A program made the position numbers and the translations under genes. Positions 12,186 to 24,644 of a stretch of DNA of 64,000 nt are shown piece by piece; position 1 is the first letter of the stretch; every line of letters begins with the position of its first letter. The notes beneath the pieces were generated by a model. The model made no database searches. It saw only the letters and a list, made by a program, of their open reading frames with translations, and had not been told where the DNA came from. The stretch comes from Madurella fahalii (taxonomy: Eukaryota > Ascomycota > Sordariomycetes > Sordariales): assembly GCA_029876055.1 (NCBI GenBank), contig CM056875.1, forward strand, positions 1,798,001 to 1,862,000, given 5' to 3'.

Positions 12186-12765
12186 ATGTCTGGCAGCGGC
12201 GGTTTTTACAAGTACCGCTGCAAGTACTTTTACACGTACAACTGCCCCAACTGGGTCTATGCCAATGGCCACGCATGTCCCATGTGTCTTGTAAGTAGAC
12301 ACTGCGCCAGTCACCATTTTACACCCCCTTTCCTACTCCCTCCTTTCCGCTGCCCCTTGTCCCTCTTACCTATCATGCAGCTACTAACCCTATCAAAACC
12401 GACAGGCCGAAGGCCGTGAAGCAGCCGACACCCCGGCAATGGCGGCTTCTTCTTCTTCCGCAACGGCAAACCCCTGGCGCCAGTACCAGCACCACCACCA
12501 CCATCCGCACCAGCAGACCGAGATCTGCGTGCCCCAGGCGTCGCACGGGACCCTCCGGTATACGGTCATGGAAGTGATCCCCACGGACGAGGGCAGCGGG
12601 CGGGCGTACTGGATTCTCCGCCAAAAGGTCATGGAACCCCCGCGGACCGTCATGATCAGCAGCTCCATGACGACGAGCGACACACCCAGGCCGGTCATGG
12701 CGCCGGCCACGGGGGTCTCGGGGATGGCCGGGATGGCTGGGATGGGGGTGCAGGTCGCCTACTAA
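12186..12765 (+). CDS. Small cysteine-motif protein of unknown function
   Basis: Exons 12186-12290 and 12406-12765 give 154 residues. The 115-nt intron has a canonical GTAAGT donor and an ACTAAC branch point. Residues 8-35 contain four cysteines (C12, C20, C31, C34) spaced C-x7-C-x10-C-x2-C among aromatic residues (KYFYTYNCPNWV), which could bind one zinc. The middle is Ser/Ala-rich with a short His run, followed by a segment that looks folded (TLRYTVMEVIPTDEGSGRAY). The tail is Met/Gly-rich. There is no signal peptide or membrane segment. It resembles uncharacterised small fungal proteins with this N-terminal cysteine motif, recalled from memory and not checked. The function is unknown and I assign none. 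Confidence 0.75.
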
Positions 12766-15700
12766 TTCTAATCTAAACCGATTTATGCGAGCTGATGGGG
12801 ATTGTGGGGAGTTACGACCCTGGAATGCAGCGCTGCTTCTCTGTTTTCTGTCTGAGTTACGGTCCGGTACGGCTTTTCCTTTTCCTTTTGCTTTCTTCGC
12901 CCTTTTTTCTCCTTTTATTTTTTTATTTTCTAGATATACTCGGAACCACCCCTTCGCGATTTATACGAGATTGTGGGAGGCGCAGACAGGCACGGACAAC
13001 CCAAAAATTCCGGTGGAAGGAAAAGATTGATACCAAACTTCTTTTGCAGCGCGTACCTGTTTGTTTCCCTTTCATGCGCGTCCTTTCGTGGTGGGGTGGT
13101 ATTCTGCAATTCTGATGGACATGGGGAATTCTGCGGTTGCATGGGTGGCACGGGTAGGCATTGCAACCTGCTAGCTCGCGGCGCAGCGTGGTTCGCTGAG
13201 GAGGATTAGATTATCCTGGCTAGATTGCTGTCACTGTCACTCTTGATTTGGTTGAGGTTTATTACGCAGGATCCCCCGAGTTGAGCGGGTATTCCTGGCC
13301 CGCCAAGTACTTCCATTGCTAATGCAGAGATGATGTGCGAATACGGTAGTACTGGGGCAGCGCTGACGGGTACGATTGCGAATGAGAATGAGAAAGGTTG
13401 TTTCAAACATTGTTTGACATGGTCTGCGCCAGCAAGTCCTCTAAGCGAAGAGATGCTCAATACGGGCCACATGGCTCTCACCGGAGCTGACTACAAGTTG
13501 ATATTGCGGGCTCGATACTGGCTGCTTTTTGGATGGATCGCGGCGCGAAGAGGAATTCATTTCGGCGAAGCAGATGCAGGACGTCTTGTCAAGTGTTTCA
13601 ACACTCGAAGGCCGGCTATGGTCTTGCCATGGACGTAGGGAAGGCCCGGAACCGGAATCCTTGCCGCCGCGGACCACCTTCGGCATTTTACTCGATGACT
13701 CGAAGCACCGTGGTCGATTGGATTGTAAAGAAAAGAAAAAAAAGATCCGCGAATCATACAGTGGCCGGCTTCGTTTCACAGCTTCGTTCGCGTAGCTGGG
13801 AATTAGTGAGACAACCCCTCTTACAGGCCGATCTGGACGTCGCTCCCACATTTATATAAGACGGTCCCCGCTGGGCTACCCCATGGGTGAGAAAATAGGA
13901 TCGGAGCTGGCGCGGGATTTATATGAAGTGATGCAATTTGCCCATGAGAAGCTGGTGGGATGGTCTTAGCTGCTGGACGACACACCATCAAGCCGTAATA
14001 TTTCGCACATCGCACGTTGTCTGCAAGGTTGCTTCCGAGGACCACCTGGGAAACTGCCTAGTTTATCGGACTTTGCTGCGGGCACGGGAAATATTACCTG
14101 CGACTTTCGAGAGCGAACATGGAAGCAAGGCACTAAGTCTTTAACCGGATTTAGCTTTCAAGGTCCTTAGGTGCCTCGGGGCAAGCGATGGGCCCCCCAT
14201 CCAGGACTTCTGCTGAAAAGGAGGAACCAGTCGTGGTTAATAAGGGCAAGTATACTATTGCAAACGAAAAATAATGATCCACCCTGAATCCGTCAAACTT
14301 GCTCAGGATGCGAGGCGGAGGTGGTGGGTGGGTGGGCAGATGGGGGAGGGGTCAGAAGCGTATAATGCAACGTCCTCGAATGTTGGTCTCCGCAGGGGCA
14401 TATTGACTGCCTTCTTTCGCTCATTCTAGCACAGTTAGCCGTGAGAAGCTCCAATGGCATCATGCATCGATCCTCTAATATTACTGGGCCTGCCTGCATG
14501 GCGCGATGAAAGGGGCAATGTTTCTGCATCTTGGGGAACTAGTGAGGTGACAACAAGCTCAGGCCATGCTGTTTCCACTTCGGGTACCCACCCGGAGCTG
14601 GCAGGGTTCGGCAACACCCGCCCCACACCTGGACTGTTTGAACTCTAACTACGTACTGCGCGCTAAGGCAGCGAACGACAAACGTTAGCCTAACGGCCGG
14701 CCGAGACCCGCCCCAGCTCACCTCAGGGCTGACCATAGCCGAGATAAACCTGGCTGATACGAACCCCAGGTCAACACAGACGGCGGCGGTGAATGAGTTT
14801 GACAGCCCAGCAAGGAATCGAGAGCCAGGGACATCGTATCCTACCATGGTACCATACGTGCATCCATAGCCTGTTTCTCTCTCGCGACCATTCCGGACAA
14901 TGATTGAACCCATTCCAATGCAACACAACGACACGACTGCGCAATCCGCGTGGAGTGGGGCCTTCAAAAACAGAAGCCTTCCATGCTCCTTCTTGAATTC
15001 GAATGCTACGCTGATCCACGAGGAGGGAAAACAGAACCGACAAACCGAACAGATGCGCATACGTAACTGATGGACAATTGCAAACGAAACGAAACCAAAC
15101 CAAACCAGTGCTAGCCTGCTGCGGCCCGGGTATGAACACCAGGGGAAAGAAACGCCAAACAGAATACACAAGAAGCCGCAATCGGCTTGCCCGCCGAGAC
15201 AGCTTGCTTATTGCGCTTCTTTCCGCCTCCGCAGGCTGATCAGTATCCACCAATTCGTCTTGGCTCTCCTCGCTCGGGCCCTTTCATTAGCGAGAAACGG
15301 TTTAAACCGTTGCAAGGACATGCCCCCAAAGTAGTCAATTCATGGAACAAAAAACCACGTGGTTTCTCGGCGAACGGTTAATGATACGATCATCGGGGGA
15401 GGTGGGGAAGGGCGGGTGAGAGAAACAGACAGGGGGCCTGATGTTTCGGTTCCCACGATGCGCTGCACTGCACTGCACTGCATTGCACGGTTCGATTTCT
15501 TATGCACTGTGCGGGAGATCACGAACTGCAGACTCGAGTCGGGACCCCTCGCGCAACCCTACCGGCATGACTCGGTCAGCCGTGCATGCACAGTCCTTAT
15601 TCATCTCCCCGTTCGGCAGAGGTCCGGGTCCTATGCTACCGGCTAGGTGTTCGCTGCGGGCAAGTGCGCGTTCCGGAGCGACGGAAAGGGAGTCCTGCCA

Positions 15701-15832
15701 CACCCACACTGCCGTGCTGCCATGGTCGAATGATGAGGACAGCCTCAAGCTGGAAACGAGATAGGGTAGGTGATCAGGCAATGGCGAGCTCCGAAACTTC
15801 AAGCATCTGATCCTGCCTCCCTTGCCAAGCCA
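12766..15832. other. 3.1-kb gene-poor region between convergent genes
   Basis: No supportable gene. The longest frame on the minus strand (14539-15171) starts at a TTG and has no recognisable domain. A TATATAAG at 13853-13860 has no obvious gene after it. A short CTGCA repeat lies at 15463-15487. Confidence 0.5.
15463..15487. repeat. CTGCA pentanucleotide repeat
   Basis: Four CTGCA units followed by a TTGCA variant, in non-coding DNA. Confidence 0.8.
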
Positions 15833-16498
15833 TCATGGAAATGACGGTGACGAGTTCAGCAAACGCATCCTCTCGAGCACGCAGTCTCTCCGTTCCATGG
15901 GGCTTGCCGTCGAGTCCACGGCGACAACATAGACACTGGCTTCCCCATCAGGACGGCAAGGGTTCTCAATCCACCTCCTAAACAACTCTCTCGAATCTTC
16001 GCCAGCGCGACTGCCGGCCCCGTCATCTACCACATTTACGTCCACCGGGGCCAGGTCAACGCCCGCACGCTGACTCCTCAGCGGCACTCTGCCGCGAAGC
16101 CGTTCGTCCAGCATGACCATGTCACTGACCCTGACCCTGCACTCGATGTACCAGTACTCATGGCCGTACAGCCCGGCGAGCTTGGTTCCCTGGTCTAGGA
16201 TCTCTTTGAAGTTGCAGGTGCTATCAATGATGACGCTCCAGCCCTGTTTCATCGTGGCCTCAGCGAGCGCCCAGTCGAGACGGTAGGCCGACTTGGCGGC
16301 TTGCTCGAATGAGATGCCGCTATCGTCGTCAAGGAGGGTGGATTTGATGATGTCGTGGTCAATGACAACCGCGTGAAGGGCTTGCCCGAGCAGTTCAGCT
16401 GTCGTGGATTTTCCGGAGCCGGGGGCTCCTGACATTTGAATGAACAATCTCCTACGCGGTAGATGGGGACCCGACTCCAAGATATTATCGCAGCTCAT
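15833..16498 (-). CDS. P-loop kinase-like ATP-binding protein (AAA_33 type)
   Basis: Intronless frame of 221 residues. The Walker A loop GAPGSGKST lies at 24-32, VVIDHDIIKS with an Asp-His-Asp at about 44-53, and a likely Walker B/substrate strand SVIIDSTCNF at 88-97. The arginine-rich lid DERLRGRVPLRSQRAG (131-146) is typical of small-molecule or nucleic-acid 5'-kinases of the AAA_33/zeta-like group. Many members phosphorylate unknown metabolites, so I do not name a substrate. Met22 is a possible alternative start just before Walker A. The domain layout resembles actinobacterial and scattered fungal proteins, and the gene stands alone in a gene-poor region, so horizontal acquisition is possible but untested. 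Confidence 0.8.
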   Translation of the reverse strand: MSCDNILESGPHLPRRRLFIQMSGAPGSGKSTTAELLGQALHAVVIDHDIIKSTLLDDDSGISFEQAAKSAYRLDWALAEATMKQGWSVIIDSTCNFKEILDQGTKLAGLYGHEYWYIECRVRVSDMVMLDERLRGRVPLRSQRAGVDLAPVDVNVVDDGAGSRAGEDSRELFRRWIENPCRPDGEASVYVVAVDSTASPMERRDCVLERMRLLNSSPSFP

Positions 16499-18949
16499 CG
16501 TGTCGGCAGAGGTTACGAGGGTTCACTGGGATGATATTGGTTTGGTCTTGGGAGTGAAAGGTGGCGTTTAAGTGCCCAACTTCGGTACACTCGTGGATCG
16601 CGCACCGCTTATCTGCAGCAACCAACGAGACGGGTTCTTGCACTAGCATCATGTATGCACTATGCAAATAGAAGGGTACGCTACATCATTAAAGCTCACT
16701 TAGCTGCTGTTCCGTCCCGCTACGCCGTTTGTCCTTCCCTCTCATGTTTGCGGGTTAGCATTAGGTACAGTAATCGGATAGGAAGGGGAGCACTTATCCT
16801 CGAAAAAGAGGGGCTGCCCTCCCGCCATTTCTGGAGAGAAGGCAACCAGGACCGCCCCCCGAATGGCTCGTCCATGTCCAACAGGTTGGCCTCGAACAGC
16901 AAAGCCCTCCGTGGAAACCCCGGAATCCGGACAAACGGGAGAGAGGCCACCCAGCGCCAGACAAGCCCGAAGCTTTGACTCCAACTCGAGATGGGTCCCG
17001 ACCCTGGGCTCTCCCAACCCGCCGCCCTCAGCAAGGGTAACCATTTCGAAGCATTGGTTCTCAAACAGCCAACCGGATTCCAAACCGGTCAACCCCCGCA
17101 AGGTGCCACGGTCCTCTGCAACGGCAAACCCTCCAGTGGAAGCCCACCGTCGTTGATGCAGCCCCCTGTCAAAATCGGCAGCCAGAGGGACAACCTCGGA
17201 TGTTGATGCGCCAACCCAGCCAGACCTTTCCGTGTGTTCGCACTGCCATCTGGGACTAGTTTTTGTTTCCTCTCCACTGCGAGCATCAAGAGACGTCTGC
17301 GCAAGGAGGGCGTTTCCGCACGGACAAAAGACATCCTCAAAAACCGCGCTGTCATCTCCAGCCAGTGCCTTGTTCAGGCCCAGCGGAGGGAGGGTGTGTC
17401 ACGGAGACACGGGGCTTTTGGCGTCTCGTCGGACGTAGGACATAGCCTACGAGGACGAGTTAATGCGCCTGGTCGGATCTCATGGTTTCATGACACGCGG
17501 GCATCTTAGGTAGCCACAACGCGGCACTGGGAGTTGGCTGAGTCGTGGGTGGCTCGATACGCATGCTAGAGAGGCGGAGCTCGAGGGTACCGAGAGCGTT
17601 TCAACACGGCGTGATAGTTATCATCCTCGACATCTCCGTGCGCGGCCTAGCAGCCCTCGCTCGCCGAGGCGATTCCTGCGAGGCAAGCCGCAGGCAGACG
17701 AGTGAAATGTGTCGGATGACCGTATGGGGCCGGAATTGCGCTCTCCCTCTCGCTCCGAAGCTGTTCCTGCATGGAGATAACAGCGGAAGGGAGCATGCAA
17801 GCAGGCAAGCTGCTCAGAATGTATCCGCCTAGCCCAGTGGTCGGACCAACATCGCCAGCACAATCCATCTTGACCAGAGTGCCAGTTCCAGTGTCCAATC
17901 CTGACGAGCGGCCTCGGGCCAGAGGCTCTTACCGTGTGGACTCATAGGAAGGACGGTCGCCCACCGTGATGGTGACTGGACCTCGTCCCACCGGTCCGCC
18001 CTCGCCGTCGCCGGATCAGCCAGTACCACTTTTCAGCGGCCAGCAGAGCTGCTCGTTTGATGACGGGGGCATAGAAAGCGGTCCGAATGACTATGAGCGC
18101 AAAACTTGATGAACCAAGGAATACTTAGGGTTAAGTTCCGAGACCAATTCACCCTGTGGGACTGGCTTGTCGAGCCGACAAGAAAATACCACAGCGATCC
18201 AAACGCGGCAAGCTTGAGTGGTTCCCGATACGGGATCGAAGCTGCGACGCACTGTGGTTTCCAATCCCAATGGGGCGGTCAGGACGACATTCCTTTCGGA
18301 AAATTGGAATCGGAGAACTGTGGGGAAGGCGTCATGCGTGGTGATGCGAAAGAAGCTGGCTAGGAAGACGCGTCGACACCGTGTTTGGGGCTTCAAGCTG
18401 TGTATCACGATATGGATTGACAGACGGCGTATCTCGAGCGGGCTTCCTAGGATGAGCGTGTATCGGGCCAAGGCGATTCCTGTCGGACATTACGAGGGCA
18501 GATTGGCGATTTGGAAAGTTGGGTAAAGTTGAAGGTGAGAGTAGGGGAAGCAGCGCGTGAGAGAAGTCGAGGGCCGCGTCGGTGGCTTCTGTAGCCCGTG
18601 CGCACACCCCATTGGACCCACATCCTACCACTTCCGGATGAGAAGCTTCGCGAAGTCACGAGTTCGTCTTTCAACACCTTCTGTTCATTGACCTTTGGAG
18701 CACGTCAGTCGCGCTGGATTGGGGCAGGATATTTATTCGGTTAAACTTAGTATTGAAGGCTATTTCTTATACCAGGCTGGCTCACAAACTGATAAGGGCT
18801 CGAGGTCTCTCTGACATCACCCGGGCCCAACCCCATTTCTTCGAGCCCCTCTTACCAAATCCAGCCACAGGCAAATCTCGATTCAGCCATTCATCACTCA
18901 TCACTCATCACTCATCATTGCCGCCCCAGTCCCACAGGACCTCGGGATC
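16499..18949. other. 2.4-kb gene-poor divergent region
   Basis: Overlapping short frames on both strands only; none carries a domain I know. A 7-nt repeat occupies the leader of the next gene (18892-18919). Confidence 0.5.
18892..18919 (+). repeat. CATCACT heptanucleotide repeat in the RTP1 leader
   Basis: Three CATCACT units plus a CATCATT variant end about 30 nt before the RTP1 start codon, so the repeat is probably transcribed. Confidence 0.75.
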
Positions 18950-21781
18950 ATGGAGCAAAAGGCGCACGAAAAGAGCAGCCGCCAAAAGTTGATGGAGTCC
19001 ATCATCGACCTTGGTGGCAAAGCATTTAGCCCCGAGAGGATCGAGGACTCGAAGCAACAGGCGAAATCTGAATTCGATGGCCTGATCCAGAAGTACGCAA
19101 GTTTATCGCACCACTGGCGTGCCATCTAGGTCTGACGGGACTCCCAGGACAAAGACGCTCAATCTTTTGGCAGCTCTCAACATCCTAGTTAGGCCAGGTC
19201 ACGCCCCGCCATGGCTGCGCACCAAACTCATGGAGACGCTGACGCTTGTCCCTCTCCGCCCAGATGGCGTTAGGGCAACGTTAGAATTTGTCTTTGCGGT
19301 TCATCCGTCTAGCACCGTAAGAGTGTCCGAGGCTGCGGTTCCGCAGAAGAGAGGGGCAAATATTACTCACGAGTCCCTTAATGTCGCTAGTAGCCTGCTC
19401 TCTGCACCTCCAGCATCTGTGGCGCCCGAGACGTGGTATTCCGGCATCTCGCCACAGCTCCTGGTGCTACTTGATGGGGACGAGGGGCCAGAATTAATGA
19501 AAGCAGCCTCTTACATAATTGGATTTGGTATCTTGGGTCGGAAGGCATCAGGAGCTCCGGGTAGGCGGTGTCTTCCTTGCCCTTGGTCGCCGTGCTAACT
19601 CGCTCTCAAGGCACAGCCGGTTGGAAGCTCCTGGCAGAGCCGATGTTAGACCACGTCAAGCCACACCCTGGGTCCCTGAACGAGGTAGGCACTGAGTCGG
19701 ACGACGTTGTGGATCTAAGTAGAGACAAGATACTTGTCCATCATGGCGACCTGTCCACAGCGCTTCGTCGGCTACGTTCGCTGATCGTCTCACACCCGAA
19801 CCCAGGGCTGTGCAAGCGGCTGCTCTCCCCTTTACTACTCCCTCTTTGGGCTCTGTCATCCTGGCATGATGCCCAGCCATCCGTCGCGGAGAACGTCTGC
19901 GCACCGGCACTGGAGCTTCTGAAAATCCATCTTAAATTGGTGTCCTCGCCCGAGGTATTCTTACTTCTAGTCAGGAACTTGGGCTACCGCGGGGGCTGTG
20001 ACAAGCACAATCCTGAATGGGTTTACAAAACGATGGACCAAGGTCAGATTGCGATTGTGGATGCTCGGCAACCCATGAAGAACATTAGCGAGTCTGCGTA
20101 CAAATTCACATTACAAGACTTCGACGTTAAGATCCCCAAGCTTCTGGACCTTGCCACATCATCTCTTTCTGACGCTGATATCTCGGCTGCCTTTCTGGAA
20201 CTCCTCAAGAGGTGGATTAAGTCGTCCCGTAATCTCAAGGGACAGGATATTATAGTCAAACAGGATGAAGAAGCAGAAGACCCCCTAGTCCAGCTAGCAG
20301 AGATCAAAACCCTCCAAGCCATGATGGAGAAATTCCCGGACAAGCTCGCCGACCAGCCCAAACACATACTCGACCTCGTTAGCCAGATTCTCGCTGGCTT
20401 GGGGGATGGCTTTGACGACGAAGAGGTCATCGGGGTGGCTCTTAGCCTCCTAAACATGATCATCACCACCCCTGGCTTCCAAAAAACAAGAGTCGCCGCA
20501 GGCACCCTCTCCCTCATCGAGACCTCCTTAGGCCGACTCTCCGAGCAAACCGTCTCCACAGACGTGTCGCAAACGGCCAACAATCTCCGCCTCCTTCTTC
20601 TATACCGCGACCAAGTCGAAGACACCACCACGGCTACCAGCTCGCCCACCTCACGCCAGATCGAAGACCGTAAAACCTACAACCTCGCCATATCCTACAT
20701 CTCCCAACCGGACTCCCCTCCCCCCGTCCGCTCCGAAGGCCTCAACCTCATAGCCACCCTCATCACCTCGCAGTCCCCCATCCTCGACATCCCGGGCATC
20801 CTCATCCTCCTCTCGTCCCTAATCATCGACTCGGACGAGTACATCTACCTTCGGATCATCAAGCTCTACACCCTCCTCGCCGACAAGCACCCGCGCGCGG
20901 TGACCACGGAGCTGGTCGACCACTTCCTCGACGCGAAGGAGACCTACCCCGTCGACTCGCGCCTCCGGTTCGGGGAGGCCCTGCTGCAGGTGATTCAGCG
21001 AATGGGGGAGACGTTCACGGGCACTGTGGCGGAGCATGTCGGGAACGCGCTGCTCTCGGTAGCGGGGAGACGGGGCCGCCGGCCCAAGACGGAGGCGAGG
21101 CAGGAGCGGGAGAGGCGTGCGCAGGAGAGGATGAACCGCGAGGCCGACGAGGTCTGGGGCGGTAAGGTGCCCGATTTCAGTGACCCGCTATCTAAAGAGG
21201 AGAGGGTGAGGAACGAGGTGCTGGAGAGGATCGTGGAAGGGTGGGAGAGCAAGCGGGGCAGTGAAGATGTGCGGGTTAGGGCGTCGGCACTGTCGGTCTT
21301 GGGCACTGCTGTGGAGAGTCATGTCGCTGGGTTAGGCCAGGGGGTTGTCACGGCCGGGTTGGACTTGTGTGTGGCTGTGTTGCAGCTGGAGAGGGAGGTT
21401 GAGAAGGGAATACTAAGGCGCGCGGCGGTGCTGTATGTGATGAGCTTTGTGAGAGCGCTGGAGGGGGCGAGGAGGAGTGGGAGGAGGTTGGGGTTCGGGT
21501 TTGGGAGGGAGGCGCAGGAGGATGTGATGCGGACGCTGAGGTATGTGGCCGAGACTGATGAGGATGGCCTGGTGGTGCAGCATGCGAGAGATGTGGTGGA
21601 GAGTTTGGAGAATTGGCAGGTTGTGAGGCTGCTACCGGAGGACGGCGAAAGTAGAGCGCACGGCGTGCTGGGTGCTGATGGGGGATTGACGAAACTGGCT
21701 GGGCTGCAGGTTGATCCCGGGAGCTCTACTCCTCTTCGAAGTGGTCAAAGACCGAGGCCGAAGATTGAGGAGATCGAGTAG
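18950..21781 (+). CDS. RTP1: RNA polymerase II assembly/nuclear import factor Rtp1 (TANGO6-like)
   Basis: In yeast Rtp1 binds Pol II subunits and the nuclear import machinery and is needed for nuclear entry of RNA polymerase II. Exons 18950-19092, 19148-19560 and 19611-21781 give 908 residues of predicted alpha-helical (HEAT-like) repeats. The conserved RTP1 C1 segment is at about 245-295, with LLLPLWALSSWHD as its signature. The C2 segment lies near 738-880 (VRASALSVLGTAVES and following). Introns are 55 and 50 nt; the second has a GCTAAC branch point. In exon 1 the CAG-AA donor joins G-ACA to restore the frame; the alternative acceptor at 19129 gives an early stop. A basic, Arg-rich patch (about 675-720) may be a flexible linker. 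It shares the window with RPA190 and RAD3. Confidence 0.9.
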
Positions 21782-22168
21782 TTGGTTAGCTTCGAACAGG
21801 CCACCGGCAAGTTGCTTTGGATGAGACGATCCGGCGCAATCAGTCCATTTTTGGGATTTGCCTTCTTCCGCCATTGTTGACATTCCAGCGGCTTCAAGTT
21901 ATAGGGGAGACCTAAATATAACATAAGTGGCGTCGGTAGCTGCAGGGACCCTCGATGTCTGCTGCATACTTGGTATTCTGTGGTGCTTCTCAAGGGCCGC
22001 CAAGGGGTGATTGACAGGGGTAGGGTACAAGCTTTGATGGTCGTCGCGGTAGGCCCGTGACAGCGCGTTAACTACTTTAATGGCACCTGTCAGAACACGC
22101 CTACCCCAACCTCCGCGTCCACCGCGACCTCACCAACCCCTACACCAATTGAGGAAGAGATTGTGACA
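21782..22168. other. Intergenic region, RTP1 to AT-hook gene
   Basis: 387 bp between tandem genes. It holds the RTP1 3' region and the leader of the next gene. Nothing else was seen. Confidence 0.7.
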
Positions 22169-24202
22169 ATGGCTCCTCGGAGGGAGGTACTCGACTCCGA
22201 CGACGATGGCAGCGACTTTGGCGAGGGCGCCGACTTTGTAGATGCCAACTCAGATCATGCGGACGAATTACCCCGCGACAAGCCCCACGACGCGTCTCTC
22301 AACACCAGCACAGACTCGACCGATCCATCCTTCTTCCAGCGCCTCTACGACCAACAGCAAGCCGCTGCCACTATCGACTCTGCTGACGGACAAGAAACTA
22401 TTCCCGATACGGCACCGCCCGAGGCCACTGCCTCAACATGGACCAACGTATCTTCAGCTCCCCCTGCCGGACAAAAGCCTCCGGCCGAGGATCTCTCGTC
22501 GCTCACCTGCGTCACCGATCCGGCCCTGACAAGTCGCAAGTCAAAGAGATCCCATGGAGACCGCCAGTTGGAGGTGATCGACTTGACGGATATCACTACA
22601 CCGAGGAAAGAAGCCGCAAGCAGGAAGAGCGATGTGTGGGATTTGCCGAGCACGACCAGGTCACAAACAACCACGAGGATGCATGGGAAGCGGAAGAGCA
22701 CCGGACAGCAGCCTAGTCCGCAACAGGAAGAAACATCTGGTATGCCGCCGACCCAAGACCCGTATGACTTTCCCGATTCGACACCACAAACCAGGAAAAA
22801 GGCCAAACGTGGCACCCCACCCACCTCCGAAAGCCCCGTGATGCTCATACCATCGGAGGAGGCAATCAGTTCAGACGGCCGGACGCGGAGAGGTCGAGGG
22901 AGGAATGGCGGCTCCAGCCTTGGCTCTAGCATACCGGACACCGCTCCACAACTGTATATCGCCCCGAGCACCTTGACGGCGAGCCAAAAGCAGGAGTACA
23001 GGATGGTCAGTCTGTCGTCTGACGCTGTGCCGGAAACTTTTGAGCAGTCATTACCTACCCAGCCATTCACAGCTGGAGAGGTGTACAAGTCCAGTGGGGT
23101 TACGACAGTTGCTTATCCCACACCCAGCCGCATTGGTTCGTCGAGGCGGCCACCCGGGTCGATCGATGGTCTATGCGATGATGTTGTCGCTACGGCGCCC
23201 AGGGGTCAAGACACAGAGCACCAGGTTAGTTTATTCACTAACACTTGGCCGTAAGATTCACTGACGACGTGATAGCAGTCGTCGCCAGACATTTTAACCG
23301 ATATGTCGACCACCGCCAACGTGAAGGCCAAGAAGGGGAGGACAAAGGTCGTCTCGTCTATAAACCTGGGCTCCTCCGAGATAGACCCTCCCATCTCAAC
23401 ACGCAAGACAAGGAAGCGAAGAATTGTTGATGAAGAGGACGAATTATGGAAGATAGGCCCATTAGGAAGTGAAAAGGGAGATGATACCTCCCCGCCGCAA
23501 GCCCCCAATGACGGAAATTCGGCAACATACCCAGAGTCGGCGGCAAACGATCAGACATATACTCTCGACGTCCAGCCAAGCACTCCAGCACCTGCCGCCG
23601 CAACCCAGAAGAAAAGAGGCCGCAAGAAGAAAGCCACCCAAACCCAGGAACCTCGCCTTAATCCCCTTGACCCGACACCCCAAGCGGCGGAAGTCTGTTC
23701 TGAGCCTGCCCCTGAGCCGGTCCGGCCGCCAGCCAAGCGAAAGCGCGGCCGGCCACGTAAGCCAGAGCCCACCCCCAAAGTAACAGCAGCATCAGCATCT
23801 CCCCTAGCACATTCTCCCCAAGAACAACCGTACCCAGAGCCCGAAGCTTCAGGAGAACAACAGCCATTGTCCGAACTTCCCCACAATTCTCAACCGCAGC
23901 CAGGATCACAGTCCCTTGACCTCATGAGGGACAACGGCGGTGACGACGACGAGAGCAAAGAGAACACCCCGCCTGCAGCGCCCGAAATGAATATCAAGCA
24001 CGTTGTCGATAACCAGGACAAGGGGAATGTGAAGGAAGAGAAGGAGGAACAGAAACATGAGGAGCCTATCAGTACCAAACCAGGCGTTGTTGGCACTGCA
24101 AAGCAAGATCAGAAAAGGCCTCCTCAGAAGGTCCAATATCGCGTGGGACTAAGCAAACGGTCGCGAATCGCGCCGCTCTTAAAGTCGCTGAAGAAACCAT
24201 GA
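22169..24202 (+). CDS. AT-hook nuclear protein of unknown function
   Basis: Exons 22169-23224 and 23279-24202 give about 659 mostly disordered residues. Two basic DNA-binding patches are seen: a weak hook KKRGRKKK near 463 and a clear AT-hook KRKRGRPRKPE near 506, with the GRP core that inserts into the minor groove of AT-rich DNA. EVIDLTD (near 136) fits a SUMO-interacting motif. The phrase IPDTAP occurs twice (near 75 and 255). The C-terminal tail RVGLSKRSRIAPLLKSL is compact and basic, and looks like a conserved functional motif. The 5' end is acidic (DSDDDGSDF). The intron donor is GTTAGT and the acceptor is a tandem TAGCAG, so one Gln is optional. It is probably a chromatin protein. An SLX4-like scaffold was considered, but no SAP or zinc-finger signature was found. 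Confidence 0.8.
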
Positions 24203-24644
24203 GGCAATGGCGGGATGGAATAAGAGATGCGAATTCTGTGCTTCTTTTGGTGTTGACGGACGGATTGAGACTTGCATTGGCTGGCGGGATGGCGGCTGTG
24301 GTTGACTTTGCTTTGCTGGTGCGCGGATACCCGGCGTGGCTTGCTTGCTTCACATTGGGTGGCTTTCCTTTTTGATTGCATGGGTGAACATTTATTTCGT
24401 CTTGCCAATTGTGAGGTTTCAAGAGTGAGGGGGGAGGGGCCTCGCTTGAGGTAAGGGTTGTGATTTGACTAGGCAACGGAGCATATTATTACGGCAGAGA
24501 GCAAGATTTGCTTAGACGACGCAAGCAATGATGCATCACCAATCCTCGTTACCCAGACAAGGTGCCCCTTTATTTTATGTATGGCCGGGACCACTATGTA
24601 TCTCCGCTGCTTCGGCCTTTCCCGCTTTCGCCATCTACACCCCG
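24203..24644. other. Convergent 3' region, AT-hook gene / NRAMP gene
   Basis: 442 bp between two stop codons. No gene, RNA or strong terminator hairpin was noticed. Confidence 0.7.

Noticed and set aside
14539..15171. 210-codon minus-strand frame with hydrophobic start
   Set aside because: Opens at TTG with no proper start; no family resemblance despite hydrophobic stretches.
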